From: Salinibaculum sp. SYNS191
GTDB taxonomy: Archaea; Halobacteriota; Halobacteria; Halobacteriales; Haloarculaceae
Direction of reading: 5' to 3'
Assembly: GCF_037338445.1 (NCBI RefSeq)
Contig: NZ_CP147838.1
Span: forward strand, 2,418,001 to 2,482,000
DNA length: 64,000 nucleotides
Shown: piece by piece, positions 7,755-16,560 of the stretch
Position numbering within the stretch: the first letter of the stretch is position 1
Layout: every line of letters starts with the position of its first letter
Position numbers and translations under genes: made by a program
The notes under the pieces: model-generated
What the model was told of the DNA's origin: nothing
The model's database searches: none
Seen by the model: only the letters and a program-made list of their open reading frames with translations

Positions 7755-8327
7755 ATGCAACTGGATACCGACTCGACGGCGGTCGTCGTCGTCGACATGC
7801 AGAACGGCTTCTGTCACCCGGAGGGGAGCCTCTACGCGCCGGGCAGCGAGGACGCAATCGAGCCCTGCGGCGAACTCGTCGAGCGCGCCCACGACGCGGG
7901 TGTGCCCGTCGTGTTCACCCGCGACGTCCACCCGCCCGAGCAGTTCGAGGACGCCCACTACTACGACGAGTTCGAGCGCTGGGGCGAGCACGTCCTGGAG
8001 GGCTCCTGGGAGGCGGAACTCGTCGCGGAACTGGAACCGGCCGAGGAGGACCTCGTGGTCGTGAAACACACCTACGACGCCTTCCACCAGACGCAACTGG
8101 AGGGGTGGCTGGAGGCCCACGGCATCGACGACCTGGTCATCTGCGGCACGCTGGCGAACGTCTGCGTCCTGCACACCGCCGGGAGCGCGGGGCTGCGCGA
8201 CTACCGCCCGGTCCTCGTCGAGGACGCCGTCGGCTACATCGAGGAGGGCCACCGCGAGTACGCGCTCGACCACGCCGACTTCCTGTTCGGCGAGGTAGAG
8301 ACGCTCGAAGCCGTGGACTTCGCGTGA
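7755..8327 (+). CDS. Isochorismatase-fold cysteine hydrolase, probable nicotinamidase
   Basis: A 190-residue protein of the isochorismatase/nicotinamidase fold. The catalytic triad is visible as D14 (VVVDMQNGF), K104 (VVKHTYDAF) and C137 (LANVCVLHT). D57 and H59 (TRDVHP) with a nearby His (DAHYYDEF) resemble the nicotinamidase metal site, favouring nicotinamide to nicotinate hydrolysis over isochorismate cleavage. A nicotinate phosphoribosyltransferase gene lies at 3682-4842, so the two could form an NAD salvage route. The stop codon overlaps the next gene by 4 nt. Related cysteine hydrolases act on other amides, so the substrate is inferred. Confidence 0.75.
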   Translation: MQLDTDSTAVVVVDMQNGFCHPEGSLYAPGSEDAIEPCGELVERAHDAGVPVVFTRDVHPPEQFEDAHYYDEFERWGEHVLEGSWEAELVAELEPAEEDLVVVKHTYDAFHQTQLEGWLEAHGIDDLVICGTLANVCVLHTAGSAGLRDYRPVLVEDAVGYIEEGHREYALDHADFLFGEVETLEAVDFA

Positions 8328-8788
8328 ACGTCCGCCGCTATCGGCCCGGCGACGGCGAGGCGGTCCGTCGCCTCCACGAGCGGGTGCTCCGCGACGCCGG
8401 CACCGACCCCGCAGACATCCCCCACCCGGAGGACATTGAGGACGTCCGGGCGTCGTACATCGAGGCCGGCGGCGAGTTCCTGGTCGTCGAGGACGACGGC
8501 GAAATCGTCGCCATCGGCGGCCTCCGAGTCGACGGGACCGAGGGCGAACTGTTCCGGATGCGCGTCGCCATCGACCGCCAGGGCGAGGGCATCGGGTCGA
8601 GACTGCTCGACGCGCTGGAGACGGCCGCCCGCGAGCGCGGCGTCGAGACGCTGCACGCGGAGACGGCACAGCGCCAGGAAAAGGCCGTCGAGTTCTACCC
8701 CGCCAACGGCTACGAACAGGTCGGGACGTCCCCGCGCGGCGAGTACACGCTCATCGCCTACGAGAAGGACCTGACAGCGACGGCGTAG
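8324..8788 (+). CDS. GNAT-family N-acetyltransferase
   Basis: A 154-residue acetyltransferase. The acetyl-CoA-binding motif A is RMRVAIDRQGEGIGSRLL, followed by a motif B-like VEFYPANGYEQVG. The start is GTG at 8324, overlapping the stop of the hydrolase gene in GTGA; this start gives VNVRRYRPGDGEAVRRLH, the usual first strand and helix of GNAT proteins. It is translationally coupled to the nicotinamidase-like gene. The acetyl acceptor is unknown. Confidence 0.82.
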   Translation: MNVRRYRPGDGEAVRRLHERVLRDAGTDPADIPHPEDIEDVRASYIEAGGEFLVVEDDGEIVAIGGLRVDGTEGELFRMRVAIDRQGEGIGSRLLDALETAARERGVETLHAETAQRQEKAVEFYPANGYEQVGTSPRGEYTLIAYEKDLTATA

Positions 8789-8808
8789 CCCGGCTGCTCG
8801 AAGCCCGG

Positions 8809-9630
8809 CTACTCGATAGTGACGCGCACGCGCTCGCCTGCGTGCAGGCCGACCGTCTCGCCGACCAGTTTCACGCCGAGGCGGTCCCGCGCGCAAAACA
8901 GCGCGACGCCGGTCACTGCCTCGCCGTTTGCCAGCACCGTCACGTCGTCCCACGTCACGTCTCGACCGGAAACGGTGCCCACGCGCCCGCCGGCGAGTTC
9001 GGCCCGGTCGCCACCCCCGAGCAGTCCCCCGCCGTCGTAGTGGGGGAACCCGCCGTCGAGGACGCCGCCCCCGCTCTCGACGCCGGCGAATCCCTCGCCG
9101 GGCGCGGGATGGACAGGCGCGTCAAGCCACGCCCACGTCTCGCCAGCAGCGGTGACCGTCCCGGTGCCGTCCCACGGAACTGGGGTCACTTCGACCGCGA
9201 CGTCGACGGGCAGGGACCCCGACGCACGGTAGGGGTTCGCGTCGTACTCGCGGAAGCCGAGGTGAATGTGGTTGGGCACCCACGGCGCGAAGAAGCCGGC
9301 ACGGACCAGTTCGCCCAGCGGGTCGCCGACGGCCACCACGTCGCCGGCCTCGACCCTTGGTTTCACGTGCAACAGCCGCGCGACGTACTCGCCGGTGTCG
9401 ACGAGAATCAGGTGGTCCTCCTCGGCGGCGTAGGGCTGCGGTGGGGCCGTGACCGTCCGGGTCTCCAGCACCTCGCCAGCGACCGGGGAGGGGGCCGTCT
9501 CGACTGTCGTCTGCTCGTCGCCGGGATAGAGGTCGATGGCGCAGCCGCGGTCGTGGGCGACGAACGGGGAATTGTACAGCGAGAACCGGCGGTACTGCAA
9601 CAGGGCGTCCCGGCCGAGCGTGACTGCCAT
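8809..9630 (-). CDS. Conserved protein with M23/biotinyl-like hybrid beta fold
   Basis: A 273-residue protein with no signal peptide. SPVAGEVLETRTV, HLILVDTGEYVARLLHVKP, VEAGDVVAVGDPLGELVRAG and NHIHLGFRE follow the duplicated-hybrid-motif pattern of M23/LytM domains, with HIH in the place of the HxH metal motif. The C-terminal third is Gly/Asp-rich beta sequence. Haloarchaea lack peptidoglycan, so a peptidase role is doubtful. ATG at 9630 is preferred over the upstream codon at 9885: it gives a compact acidic protein and lies about 27 nt after a TATA-like TCTAAG on the minus strand. Confidence 0.6.
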   Translation of the reverse strand: MAVTLGRDALLQYRRFSLYNSPFVAHDRGCAIDLYPGDEQTTVETAPSPVAGEVLETRTVTAPPQPYAAEEDHLILVDTGEYVARLLHVKPRVEAGDVVAVGDPLGELVRAGFFAPWVPNHIHLGFREYDANPYRASGSLPVDVAVEVTPVPWDGTGTVTAAGETWAWLDAPVHPAPGEGFAGVESGGGVLDGGFPHYDGGGLLGGGDRAELAGGRVGTVSGRDVTWDDVTVLANGEAVTGVALFCARDRLGVKLVGETVGLHAGERVRVTIE

Positions 9631-9823
9631 CGCCTGCCAGTTGGCGGGCGCGGGCTTAGACCCCTCGCTCCGGCGGAGGTTTATCAGTGAGGAAGGGGCC
9701 AGACCGCCCGTGCTCTGACACTCGCCGCGGAGCGGTCTGCGCTTGTGCGACACACCGCTTCGCGCTCCCGCCACGTGTCGCCTGTTCGCCACACTTGACA
9801 GCCGTCGTCCCGTAGACAGTCGC

Positions 9824-10216
9824 ATGGACATCCGCCCACTCGCGACAGACGGCGTGGTTCTCCTCGACGGCGAGGTCCTGCTCATGGAACGGAGCCACGA
9901 CCCCCACGAGGGTCAGTGGGTCCTCCCCGGCGGTATCGTCGAGCGCGGCGAGACCGCCGCGGCCGCCTGCCAGCGCGAGGTCGCAGAGGAGGTCGGCCTC
10001 TCCGTCGAGCCGATTCAGTTCGTCGGCCTCTACGACGCGCCCGGGAGAGACGAACGTGGCAACGTCAGCGCGGCGTACCTCTGTCGTCCGCGGACCCCCG
10101 GCCAGTCCCCCGAGCCACGCGAGGAGGCACGCCGCGTCGACACCTTCGACCCGACGGACCTCCCCGAGACGGGCTTCGACCACGCCGCCATCGTCCGGGA
10201 CGCTGTGACGCCCTGA
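9824..10216 (+). CDS. Nudix hydrolase
   Basis: A 130-residue protein with a complete Nudix box, residues 37-59: G37, E43, then REVAEEVGL with R51, E52, E55, E56 and G58 in the family pattern. It hydrolyses a nucleoside diphosphate linked to another moiety; substrate not predictable. It starts at ATG 9824, giving [10 protein letters not shown]; an earlier in-frame ATG at 9743 would add a Cys/Arg-rich extension not expected in the family. Lipoate ligase and dihydroorotase genes follow on the same strand. Confidence 0.88.
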   Translation: MDIRPLATDGVVLLDGEVLLMERSHDPHEGQWVLPGGIVERGETAAAACQREVAEEVGLSVEPIQFVGLYDAPGRDERGNVSAAYLCRPRTPGQSPEPREEARRVDTFDPTDLPETGFDHAAIVRDAVTP

Positions 10217-10256
10217 CTGTCGGGATGGTTTTGCCCGTCCCGCCCCAACGGCGACC

Positions 10257-10934
10257 ATGCGCGTCATCCGCGGCCGGGCCGGAAACGTCGACGCCGACCA
10301 CGACCGGACCGGGGCGATGGTCCAGCGTGCCGTCGAGACCGGCGAGCCGGCGCTGCGGGTCTGGACGCCACACCGGCAGGTTGCCTTCGGTCGGCGCGAC
10401 GCCCGAACGGAGGGGTACGACAGCGCACGCGCGGCCGCCGACCGGGGGGGCTACCCGCCCGTCGAACGCGATGTCGGCGGTCGCGCGGTCGCCTTCACCG
10501 GGTCGACGCTCGCAGTCGTTCACGCCGACCCCGGTGCCAACCGGACGGCAATCCAGTCCCGCTACGAGGCGGCGACGGCCCGCTACCGGCGGGCCTTCGA
10601 TAGCCTCGGCGTCGACGTCCGCCGGGGCGAACCGGACGCCTCTTTCTGCCCGGGAATCCACTCGCTGCAGGCGACGGGCAAGCTCGCCGGCCTCGCCCAG
10701 CGGGTCCGCCGCGACGTCGCCGTCACTGCCGGCGTCGTGGTCGTCCGCGACGACGCGGCCATCGCCGACGTGCTCGCGCCGGTCTACGACGCGCTCGACG
10801 TTCCCTTCGACCCGGAGACGGTCGACAGCGTCGCCGCCGCGGGCGGTCCGTCGGACCCCGAGGCAGTCGCGGACGCCATCGTCGACGCCTACGGCGGGGA
10901 CGACGCGGCAGTCGAGCGCCTCCGGGAGACTTAG
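10257..10934 (+). CDS. Lipoate-protein ligase A family protein
   Basis: A 225-residue protein of the biotin/lipoate ligase fold. RDVGGRAVAFTGSTLAV corresponds to the RRxSGGGAV loop and ATGKLAGLAQRVRRD to the GKKISGSAQ loop holding the lipoyl-adenylate lysine. It likely attaches lipoate or a related acid to 2-oxoacid dehydrogenase or glycine-cleavage proteins in the cytosol. The haloarchaeal version is shorter than E. coli LplA and may need a separate C-terminal partner protein, which is not encoded next to it. Confidence 0.82.
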   Translation: MRVIRGRAGNVDADHDRTGAMVQRAVETGEPALRVWTPHRQVAFGRRDARTEGYDSARAAADRGGYPPVERDVGGRAVAFTGSTLAVVHADPGANRTAIQSRYEAATARYRRAFDSLGVDVRRGEPDASFCPGIHSLQATGKLAGLAQRVRRDVAVTAGVVVVRDDAAIADVLAPVYDALDVPFDPETVDSVAAAGGPSDPEAVADAIVDAYGGDDAAVERLRET

Positions 10935-10958
10935 GACACCCGGGCGTGGAGATGGGGT

Positions 10959-12341
10959 ATGCTCTTCCAGAACGCCACGCTCGCGGACGGCCGAACCCGG
11001 GACGTTCGGGTCCGCGGCGAGCGTATCGACGCCGTCGGCGAGGACCTGGAGGCCGGTGACGAGCGCGTCGTCGACGCCTCGGGCAAGCGGCTCCTGCCGG
11101 GGATGATAGACACCCACGTCCACTTTCGGGAACCCGCCTTCTCGCACAAGGAGACGTGGGTGACCGGCTCCCGTAGCGCCGCGGCCGGCGGCGTCACGAC
11201 CGTCGTTGACCAACCCAACACCGACCCGCCGACGGTGGACGGCGCGGCCTTCGACGAGAAGCGCGACCTCGCTGCCCAGTCGCTCGTGGACTTCGGCATC
11301 AACGGCGGCGTCACGCCGGACTGGGACCCCGACGAACTGCTGGCCCGCCCGCTGTTCGCGCTCGGCGAGGTCTTCCTCGCGGACTCGACCGGCGACATGG
11401 GTATCGACACGGACCTCTTCGCGGACGCGCTCGAACGCGCGACCGAGGCGGGCGTGACGGTCACCGTCCACGCCGAAGACGCCACGGCGTTCAACGAGAG
11501 CGCCCGCGAGCGGACGGACGCTGACGCCTGGAGCGCCTACCGCACTGCCCGCGCCGAGGAGGTCGCTGTCCGCCGCGCCTGCCACATCGCCGACGAGGTG
11601 GGGACGCGCATCCACATCGCCCACACGTCGACGCCCGAAGGAATCGATGTCGCCAGCGCGGCGGGGATGTCCTGCGAGGTGACGCCCCACCACATGCTGC
11701 TCTCGCGCAACGACCTGCCGGAACTGGGCACCCACGGCCGGATGAACCCGCCGCTGCGGCGAGAGAAGCGCCGCCAGCGCGTCTACGACCGCGTCGCCGA
11801 CGGGACGGTCGACATGATAGCCACCGACCACGCGCCACACACCAGCGAGGAGAAGGACGCGAGCATCTGGGACGCGCCGAGCGGCGTCCCCGGCGTCGAG
11901 ACGGCCCTGCCGTTGCTACTCGCGGAGGCACGCAACGGCGACCTCTCCTACGAGCGGGTCCGGGACCTCACCGCCGCGAACCCCGCCGACGTCTTCGACC
12001 TGCCGGACAAGGGCCGCATCGCCGAGGGCAACGACGCCGACCTCGTGCTGGTCGACACCGCGACGACCGAGCCTATCCGTGCCGCGCAGTTGCACACCAA
12101 CTGCGACTGGACGCCCTTCGAGGGCTGGGAGGCCGTCTTCCCGGAGATGACGCTCGTCCGGGGCCACGTCGCCTACGAGCGCGAGGACGCCGCGACCGAG
12201 ACCTTCGGCGACCACCACGGGCAGTGCGTCCGCGACCAGGGGGACGGGTCGGTCGACGCCGCTGTTTCGGAGTCAGAAGCGGGGGAGACGCCCTCGGATG
12301 ACACCGAATCCGACGAGAGTCCGGACTCGAACCCGGAATGA
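10959..12341 (+). CDS. pyrC: Dihydroorotase
   Basis: A 460-residue amidohydrolase for the third step of UMP synthesis, reversible cyclisation of carbamoyl aspartate to dihydroorotate. Metal-site motifs are visible: GMIDTHVHFREP (first His pair), VTVHAEDA, RIHIAHTSTPEG and IATDHAPHTSEEK. GRMNPPLR and a substrate-contacting LHTNCDWTPFEGW are present, as in class I archaeal enzymes. After the catalytic domain there is a roughly 45-residue Asp/Glu/Ser-rich tail, a common haloarchaeal extension. It follows the lipoate ligase gene by 24 nt and may be co-transcribed. Confidence 0.93.
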   Translation: MLFQNATLADGRTRDVRVRGERIDAVGEDLEAGDERVVDASGKRLLPGMIDTHVHFREPAFSHKETWVTGSRSAAAGGVTTVVDQPNTDPPTVDGAAFDEKRDLAAQSLVDFGINGGVTPDWDPDELLARPLFALGEVFLADSTGDMGIDTDLFADALERATEAGVTVTVHAEDATAFNESARERTDADAWSAYRTARAEEVAVRRACHIADEVGTRIHIAHTSTPEGIDVASAAGMSCEVTPHHMLLSRNDLPELGTHGRMNPPLRREKRRQRVYDRVADGTVDMIATDHAPHTSEEKDASIWDAPSGVPGVETALPLLLAEARNGDLSYERVRDLTAANPADVFDLPDKGRIAEGNDADLVLVDTATTEPIRAAQLHTNCDWTPFEGWEAVFPEMTLVRGHVAYEREDAATETFGDHHGQCVRDQGDGSVDAAVSESEAGETPSDDTESDESPDSNPE

Positions 12342-12354
12342 CGTCTCGTCGCGT

Positions 12355-12771
12355 TCAGAACGGCCCTTCCGACCCGACGTTCTCGGTGACTCCCCCGGCC
12401 TGCGCAAGGCGCGTCTCCGGAACTGGCCTGACGAGACCGTAGACGGCCCGGTAACTCCCGAGACCGACACCGGAACCGACGAGCAGCGTCGCGGCTGGCG
12501 ACGCGACGACGGTCCAGCCGAGGACGAGCACCAGGCCGACGGCAAGCACCGCGCCGAACCCGACCAGCAACGACAGCGGTGTGTGCTCGTCGACCAGTGT
12601 CAGAAGGGGGGTCTGCTCCGCCAGGAAGAGCCCGCAGACGGTGAAAGCGAACCCGAACGCGGCGATGCCGACCGACCACGCGGGGCTGCCACCGAGACCG
12701 AGCGCACCGACTGCGGTCCCGCCGGCGGCCAGTACGAAGTCGACGGCGAGCGCCCGCCTCCGGGGGTCCAT
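12355..12771 (-). CDS. Four-helix membrane protein
   Basis: A 138-residue protein with about four hydrophobic helices (ALAVDFVLAAGGTAVGALG, VGIAAFGFAFTVCGLFLA, LSLLVGFGAVLAVGLVLVLG and VVASPAATLLVGSGVGLG). It starts one nucleotide after the DUF5806-type gene stop (TGA G ATG), so the two are surely co-translated. ATG at 12771 is chosen for this coupling and because the 11-residue upstream extension is highly basic. No function can be assigned. It converges on dihydroorotase with a 13-nt gap. Confidence 0.72.
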   Translation of the reverse strand: MDPRRRALAVDFVLAAGGTAVGALGLGGSPAWSVGIAAFGFAFTVCGLFLAEQTPLLTLVDEHTPLSLLVGFGAVLAVGLVLVLGWTVVASPAATLLVGSGVGLGSYRAVYGLVRPVPETRLAQAGGVTENVGSEGPF

Positions 12772-12772
12772 C

Positions 12773-13447
12773 TCAGTCCTCGGTCGCCTCGAAGTGATGG
12801 CCACACTCCGGACAGGTCACTTCGTCGTGGCGCAGCGCCGCGGAGTGTTCGCGGACCTCGCGCATGACCTCGGAGATGCGGTCCTCTGCGGCCAGTTCCT
12901 CCTCGACGGAGAGGTCGACGCCCTCGACCTCCAGCAGGAACTTCGCCACCTCGGTGGCCTCGTACATGACGTCGTCCAGTTCCTCGGCGGTGAAGAAGTC
13001 GCTCATCGCCCCGTAGAGGAAGGTCGCACCCGACTTTCGCACCTTCTCCTCGAAGGCGGCGCGGGCCTGGTTGACCGCCTGGGGCGTGTACGTGTCGGTC
13101 ATGAAGGGCACCAGTTCGGGCAGGTGCTCGCCGATTTTCGTCATCTCGACGCCGGTCTCGGTCCGGAAGTCCGCACAGAGGCGCGCGATTGCCCACTCCC
13201 GGGCGGTGATGTAGGTCCGCTCGCGCAGGAACTCGTTTGCCCGGTCGTAGGTGCTGCCGTCGATTTTCGTGAAGCGGTCGTACGTCTGGACGTCTTCGGG
13301 GACGTCCGGTGTGGGAGCCTGGTCGACCGCTGTCGCGTCCTCGTTCGCGTCCTGTGCTCCGGTCGTCCCCGCGTCCCCGTCACCCATCCCGGTGTCGGCG
13401 TCGCCGTCGCTCTCACCGTCGGCGTGCTCGTCCGTGCCGTCTGTCAT
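12773..13447 (-). CDS. DUF5806-family protein with C-terminal zinc-finger half
   Basis: A 224-residue conserved haloarchaeal protein. Residues 1-50 are a disordered Asp/Glu/Gly/Thr tail; then comes an alpha-helical domain (VQTYDRFTKIDGSTYDRANE, EWAIARLCADFRTETGVEM) and a C-terminal CPECGHHFEATED that could bind zinc through two Cys and two His. It looks like a cytosolic, possibly nucleic-acid-associated protein, but no biochemical role is known to me. The family name is from memory. It is upstream of, and coupled to, the membrane protein at 12355-12771. Confidence 0.72.
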   Translation of the reverse strand: MTDGTDEHADGESDGDADTGMGDGDAGTTGAQDANEDATAVDQAPTPDVPEDVQTYDRFTKIDGSTYDRANEFLRERTYITAREWAIARLCADFRTETGVEMTKIGEHLPELVPFMTDTYTPQAVNQARAAFEEKVRKSGATFLYGAMSDFFTAEELDDVMYEATEVAKFLLEVEGVDLSVEEELAAEDRISEVMREVREHSAALRHDEVTCPECGHHFEATED

Positions 13448-13561
13448 GACCGTGGGTGCGTGCCGGGCGCGAAAAATACTGTCGCCTGTCGGTGTGTGGC
13501 GGGTTCCGTCAGTGTGGCCCGTGTCGGGAGACTTTTGACCAGGGCGGGCCTGCAAGGACGT

Positions 13562-13924
13562 ATGCACATCCTACTCGGTATCGGGGACGCCGACGACGGG
13601 CTGCGTGCGCTGGAGCGAGTCGTCTCCCGCGCGCAGACCGCCGGCGACGACCTCACCGTGGCCGTCTACGGCGACGGGGCCACGCCGGTCGACGAACTCG
13701 TCGCGCGCGTCCACGACCGGCTGGACGACCTCGACTTCGACGCGGCCGTCGAGGAAGTCGACGGCGACCCCGGTGGCAAAATCGTCGAACTCGCCGAACG
13801 CGAGGCCGTCGACCGAATCGCCCTGCCCGGTGGCGAGCGGAGTCCACTTGGCAAAATCCGTCTCGACCGCGTGACCGAATTCGTCCTGCTGAACGCATCC
13901 ATCTCGGTGACCTTGATACGATGA
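13562..13924 (+). CDS. Universal stress protein (UspA fold)
   Basis: A 120-residue single-domain Usp-like protein: N-terminal MHILLGIGDADDG, central TVAVYGDG and C-terminal VDRIALPGGERSPLGKIRLD followed by FVLLNASISVTLIR. The latter resembles the G-2X-G-9X-G(S/T) ATP-binding segment but lacks the full glycine pattern, so ATP binding is unsure. Its stop overlaps the following acetyltransferase start in ATGA, so the two are made together. It is one of three Usp-fold proteins within 1.9 kb. Confidence 0.8.
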   Translation: MHILLGIGDADDGLRALERVVSRAQTAGDDLTVAVYGDGATPVDELVARVHDRLDDLDFDAAVEEVDGDPGGKIVELAEREAVDRIALPGGERSPLGKIRLDRVTEFVLLNASISVTLIR

Positions 13925-14445
13925 CACCAGAGTTTCCCGACGAGACTGTCGACGACTTTCCGACTCCCCCGCGGGAGTTCACTGACGCCGAGGACAGGGA
14001 CATAACCGTCGAACGCGCCGGCGACGAGGCGAAAGACGCCCTCTTCGAGATGTACCTCGAGTTCAACCCCGAGGACAGGGCGCAGGGGATTCCGCCCACG
14101 CGCGACGACGCCATCCAGGACTGGCTGGACAACGTCGTGATGGAGGACTGCCTCAACGTCGTCGCCTGGCACGAGGGCGAGGCCGTCGGCCACGCGATGC
14201 TCGTCCCCGACAACATCGGCTCGTACGAACTCGCCATCTTCGTCCTCCGGGCGTACCAGGGCGCACAGATCGGCACCGAACTGGTCCGCTCGCTGCTCGG
14301 CTGGGGCCAGGAGGAGGGCATCGACAAGGTCTGGCTGACCGTCGAGCGGTGGAACGACCCCGCCGTCAGGCTCTACGAGAAGGTCGGATTCGAGACGACC
14401 GAGAGTCAGAGCTTCGAACTGGAGATGGGGATTCGACTCGGCTAG
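13921..14445 (+). CDS. GNAT-family N-acetyltransferase coupled to a Usp gene
   Basis: A 174-residue protein. FVLRAYQGAQIGTELVRSL matches the acetyl-CoA-binding motif A and VRLYEKVGFETTE the C-terminal motif B of GNAT enzymes. The first 40 residues (EFPDETVDDFPTPPREFTD) are an acidic extension. It starts at ATG 13921, overlapping the Usp gene stop by 4 nt. Usp-acetyltransferase pairs are frequent in prokaryotes and may link stress signalling to protein acetylation, but the target here is unknown. It converges on the Usp gene at 14442 with a 4-nt overlap. Confidence 0.85.
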   Translation: MTPEFPDETVDDFPTPPREFTDAEDRDITVERAGDEAKDALFEMYLEFNPEDRAQGIPPTRDDAIQDWLDNVVMEDCLNVVAWHEGEAVGHAMLVPDNIGSYELAIFVLRAYQGAQIGTELVRSLLGWGQEEGIDKVWLTVERWNDPAVRLYEKVGFETTESQSFELEMGIRLG

Positions 14446-14882
14446 ACGGACAGTACCGGCTGGCTCGCGTACTCGAGGACGTACAGCGCTGCCTTGCCGA
14501 GGGTGGCGCTCTCCGATTCCATCCGGGACTCACGGGGGACGACGAGGAAGTCGGCGTCCAGTTCCTCCGCAGCGTCGAGGATGACGCTGCCGGGCGTCTG
14601 CGTGAGTCGCTGGTCGGAGAACCCGGCTGCAGAGGAGTGCGAGAGGTGGACGTCGTCGAGTTGGTCGCGGATTCGGGCCGTGAACGCCCGGTGCTGGTCG
14701 GCGACGGTCTCGGCGGAGACGTCGCCCGTTTCGATGCCGCGCGCGACGCGCTGGTCGAGAACGTGCAGGAGATGCATGTCCGCACCGTAGCGTTCGGCGA
14801 TCGCGATCGCGTACTCGACGCCGCGCTCTGCCTCCTCGCTGCCGTCGACCGGGGCGAGCACGAGGTCGATTTCGATATCCAT
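14442..14882 (-). CDS. Universal stress protein (UspA fold)
   Basis: A 146-residue Usp protein: DLVLAPVDGSEEAERGVEYA at the N-terminus, MHLLHVLD, LDADFLVVPRESR and a C-terminal LGKAALYVLEYASQPVLSV. The usual GxRG...GS loop is changed to PRESRMESES, so nucleotide binding may be lost. ATG at 14882 is chosen over 14909: it begins the fold and lies 28 nt after a minus-strand CTTTTTTG TATA-like box (14907-14914). Its promoter faces that of the Usp gene at 14971. Confidence 0.85.
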   Translation of the reverse strand: MDIEIDLVLAPVDGSEEAERGVEYAIAIAERYGADMHLLHVLDQRVARGIETGDVSAETVADQHRAFTARIRDQLDDVHLSHSSAAGFSDQRLTQTPGSVILDAAEELDADFLVVPRESRMESESATLGKAALYVLEYASQPVLSV

Positions 14883-14906
14883 TGTTCGGCCGTGCGAGCG
14901 GCACGA

Positions 14907-14949
14907 CAAAAAAGCCGCCGGTGCCCGACGAACCGGGGTTCTTTTTTAG
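14907..14949. promoter_or_regulatory. Two mirror-image TATA boxes between divergent Usp genes
   Basis: CAAAAAAG at 14907-14914 (CTTTTTTG on the minus strand, 28 nt before the ATG at 14882) and TTTTTTAG at 14942-14949 (about 26 nt before the ATG at 14971) form a symmetric pair in the 88-bp space. Both fit leaderless transcripts, and the two stress genes could be switched together. Confidence 0.5.
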
Positions 14950-14970
14950 CCTGCCTGCGGTAGCAGATGT

Positions 14971-15426
14971 ATGTTCGAGACGGTCGTCATCGCCACGGAC
15001 GGCTCGCAAAGCGCACAGCGGGCCGTTCGGCTCGCTCTCGACTTCGCCGACCGGTTCGACGCCACGGTCCACGCCCTCTACGTTCTCGACACCGGCGAAC
15101 TCGACGAATCGCCAGCGGACGTCCGGTCCGACCTGGAGGACGCCCTCGACGCTGCCGGCGGCGAGGCCCTCTCGTACGTCGAGGAACACGCCATCGAGAC
15201 CGCCGACCAGCAGGACGTCGTCACCGGCGTCCGAAAGGGCGACCCGGCCAGCGAAATCATCGACTACGCCGAGGAGTACGACGCCGACGTCATCGCCACC
15301 GGGACCCGCGGCCGCCACGGCGACCACGCCTTCCTGCTCGGGAGCGTCGCCGAGGCAATCGTCCGCCGCTCGCCGATTCCGGTCCTCACGGTCCGTCAGC
15401 TCTCCGACGAGGAGATGCCGAGCTGA
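14971..15426 (+). CDS. Universal stress protein (ATP-binding type)
   Basis: A 151-residue UspA protein with all family landmarks: FETVVIATDGSQSAQRAV, VHALYVLDTGE, YDADVIATGTRGRHGDHAFL with the glycine loop for ATP, GSVAEAIVRRSPIPVLTVR. Unlike the two neighbouring Usp proteins its GTRGRHG...LGS loop is intact, so ATP binding is likely. It is probably a cytosolic dimer induced by stress. A T6-type TATA box lies 26 nt before its ATG. Confidence 0.93.
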   Translation: MFETVVIATDGSQSAQRAVRLALDFADRFDATVHALYVLDTGELDESPADVRSDLEDALDAAGGEALSYVEEHAIETADQQDVVTGVRKGDPASEIIDYAEEYDADVIATGTRGRHGDHAFLLGSVAEAIVRRSPIPVLTVRQLSDEEMPS

Positions 15427-15471
15427 GCACCGACCGAGGAGTTCTTACCGCCCGCCCCGCAGTGGTGGGGT

Positions 15472-16560
15472 ATGGACGACTGGCTCATCGACGACGACCG
15501 TCTCTCGCTCGGGCGGAAATCCGTCCTCCCCGGCGAGGGCTTCTTTCACCCCGACTCTATCGAGGAGCAACAGGCCGAGCGCGAGGCCGCCGAACGCCTG
15601 ACAGACGCCGGCGTGGTGGTCATCGCCGACCCCGACGCTGACGGCCTGGCCTGCACTGCCTTGGTCCGCATCGCCCACGGCGAGGGCTCGCTGGTCCCCG
15701 CCGGTCCGCACGAACTGGAGGAGGCAATCGAGTGGGCCGCGACCTACGCCGAACCGGAGGCGACGGTCTACGTCTGCGACCTCTGCCCCGACAGCGAGTA
15801 CGACATCGCCGACGTGGACGCGCTCGCGGCCCGCGTTGAGCACGTCGCCTGGTACGACCACCACCAGTGGCACGACGATCTCGCCGCGCAGGTCCGGGAC
15901 GCCGGCGTCGACCTCGTCGTCGGCGACAGCGACGAGGTCTGCACCGCCGACGTGGCACTCGCCGAACTCGACCACGACTTCGACGACCGCTACGCCGAAC
16001 TCGCCGCGGTCACCCGCGACCACGACCTCTGGATTCGCGACGACGAGCGCAGCGACGACCTGGCCGACTACTCCCACTGGGCCGACCCCGAGGAGTACAT
16101 CGCGACGGTGCTGGACCACGGCGCTGACCTCCCCACGGAAGTCGAGGAGTACCTCGCCGAGCGCCGCGTCGAGAAGGAGGCGCTCATCGAGAAGGCCGTC
16201 GAGCGCGCGGAGCTGCGCGACGTCGGCGACTGGACGGTCGGCGTCACCTACGGCCGCTGCTCACAGAACGAGGTCGCCGAGGCGCTGCGCGAGCGGGGGG
16301 CCGACGCCGCAGTCGTCGTCAAACCCGCCGGCTCGGCCTCCATCCGCGGCACGGAGAACTTCGAGCGGTGCCACGAGGTCGCCGAGCAGGTCAACGGCGG
16401 CGGCCACCCGAAGGCCGCCGGGTGCAAGCCCGACATCTACGACGACATGCTCGACTACGCCCACCACTGGACGACCCGCGGCGCGACGGCGAAACAGGCC
16501 ATCATCGACGCGTTCCGGCGGTTGCCCGCGGAGAGTGCGGCCGACGACACCGCGGAGTAG
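15472..16560 (+). CDS. DHH-family phosphoesterase (RecJ-like)
   Basis: A 362-residue protein of the DHH/DHHA1 superfamily. The metal-binding motifs are VVVIADPDADGLACTALV, YVCDLCPDSEY, VAWYDHHQWHDD (DHH) and AVTRDHDLW; the DHHA1 substrate domain carries VNGGGHPKAAG (GGGH). It acts on a phosphodiester such as short oligonucleotides or single-stranded nucleic acid; archaeal relatives include GAN/RecJ and NrnA-like enzymes, and this sequence does not decide between them. A 41-bp stretch of its 3' end is repeated 159 bp downstream, behind an inserted hairpin element. Confidence 0.88.
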   Translation: MDDWLIDDDRLSLGRKSVLPGEGFFHPDSIEEQQAEREAAERLTDAGVVVIADPDADGLACTALVRIAHGEGSLVPAGPHELEEAIEWAATYAEPEATVYVCDLCPDSEYDIADVDALAARVEHVAWYDHHQWHDDLAAQVRDAGVDLVVGDSDEVCTADVALAELDHDFDDRYAELAAVTRDHDLWIRDDERSDDLADYSHWADPEEYIATVLDHGADLPTEVEEYLAERRVEKEALIEKAVERAELRDVGDWTVGVTYGRCSQNEVAEALRERGADAAVVVKPAGSASIRGTENFERCHEVAEQVNGGGHPKAAGCKPDIYDDMLDYAHHWTTRGATAKQAIIDAFRRLPAESAADDTAE

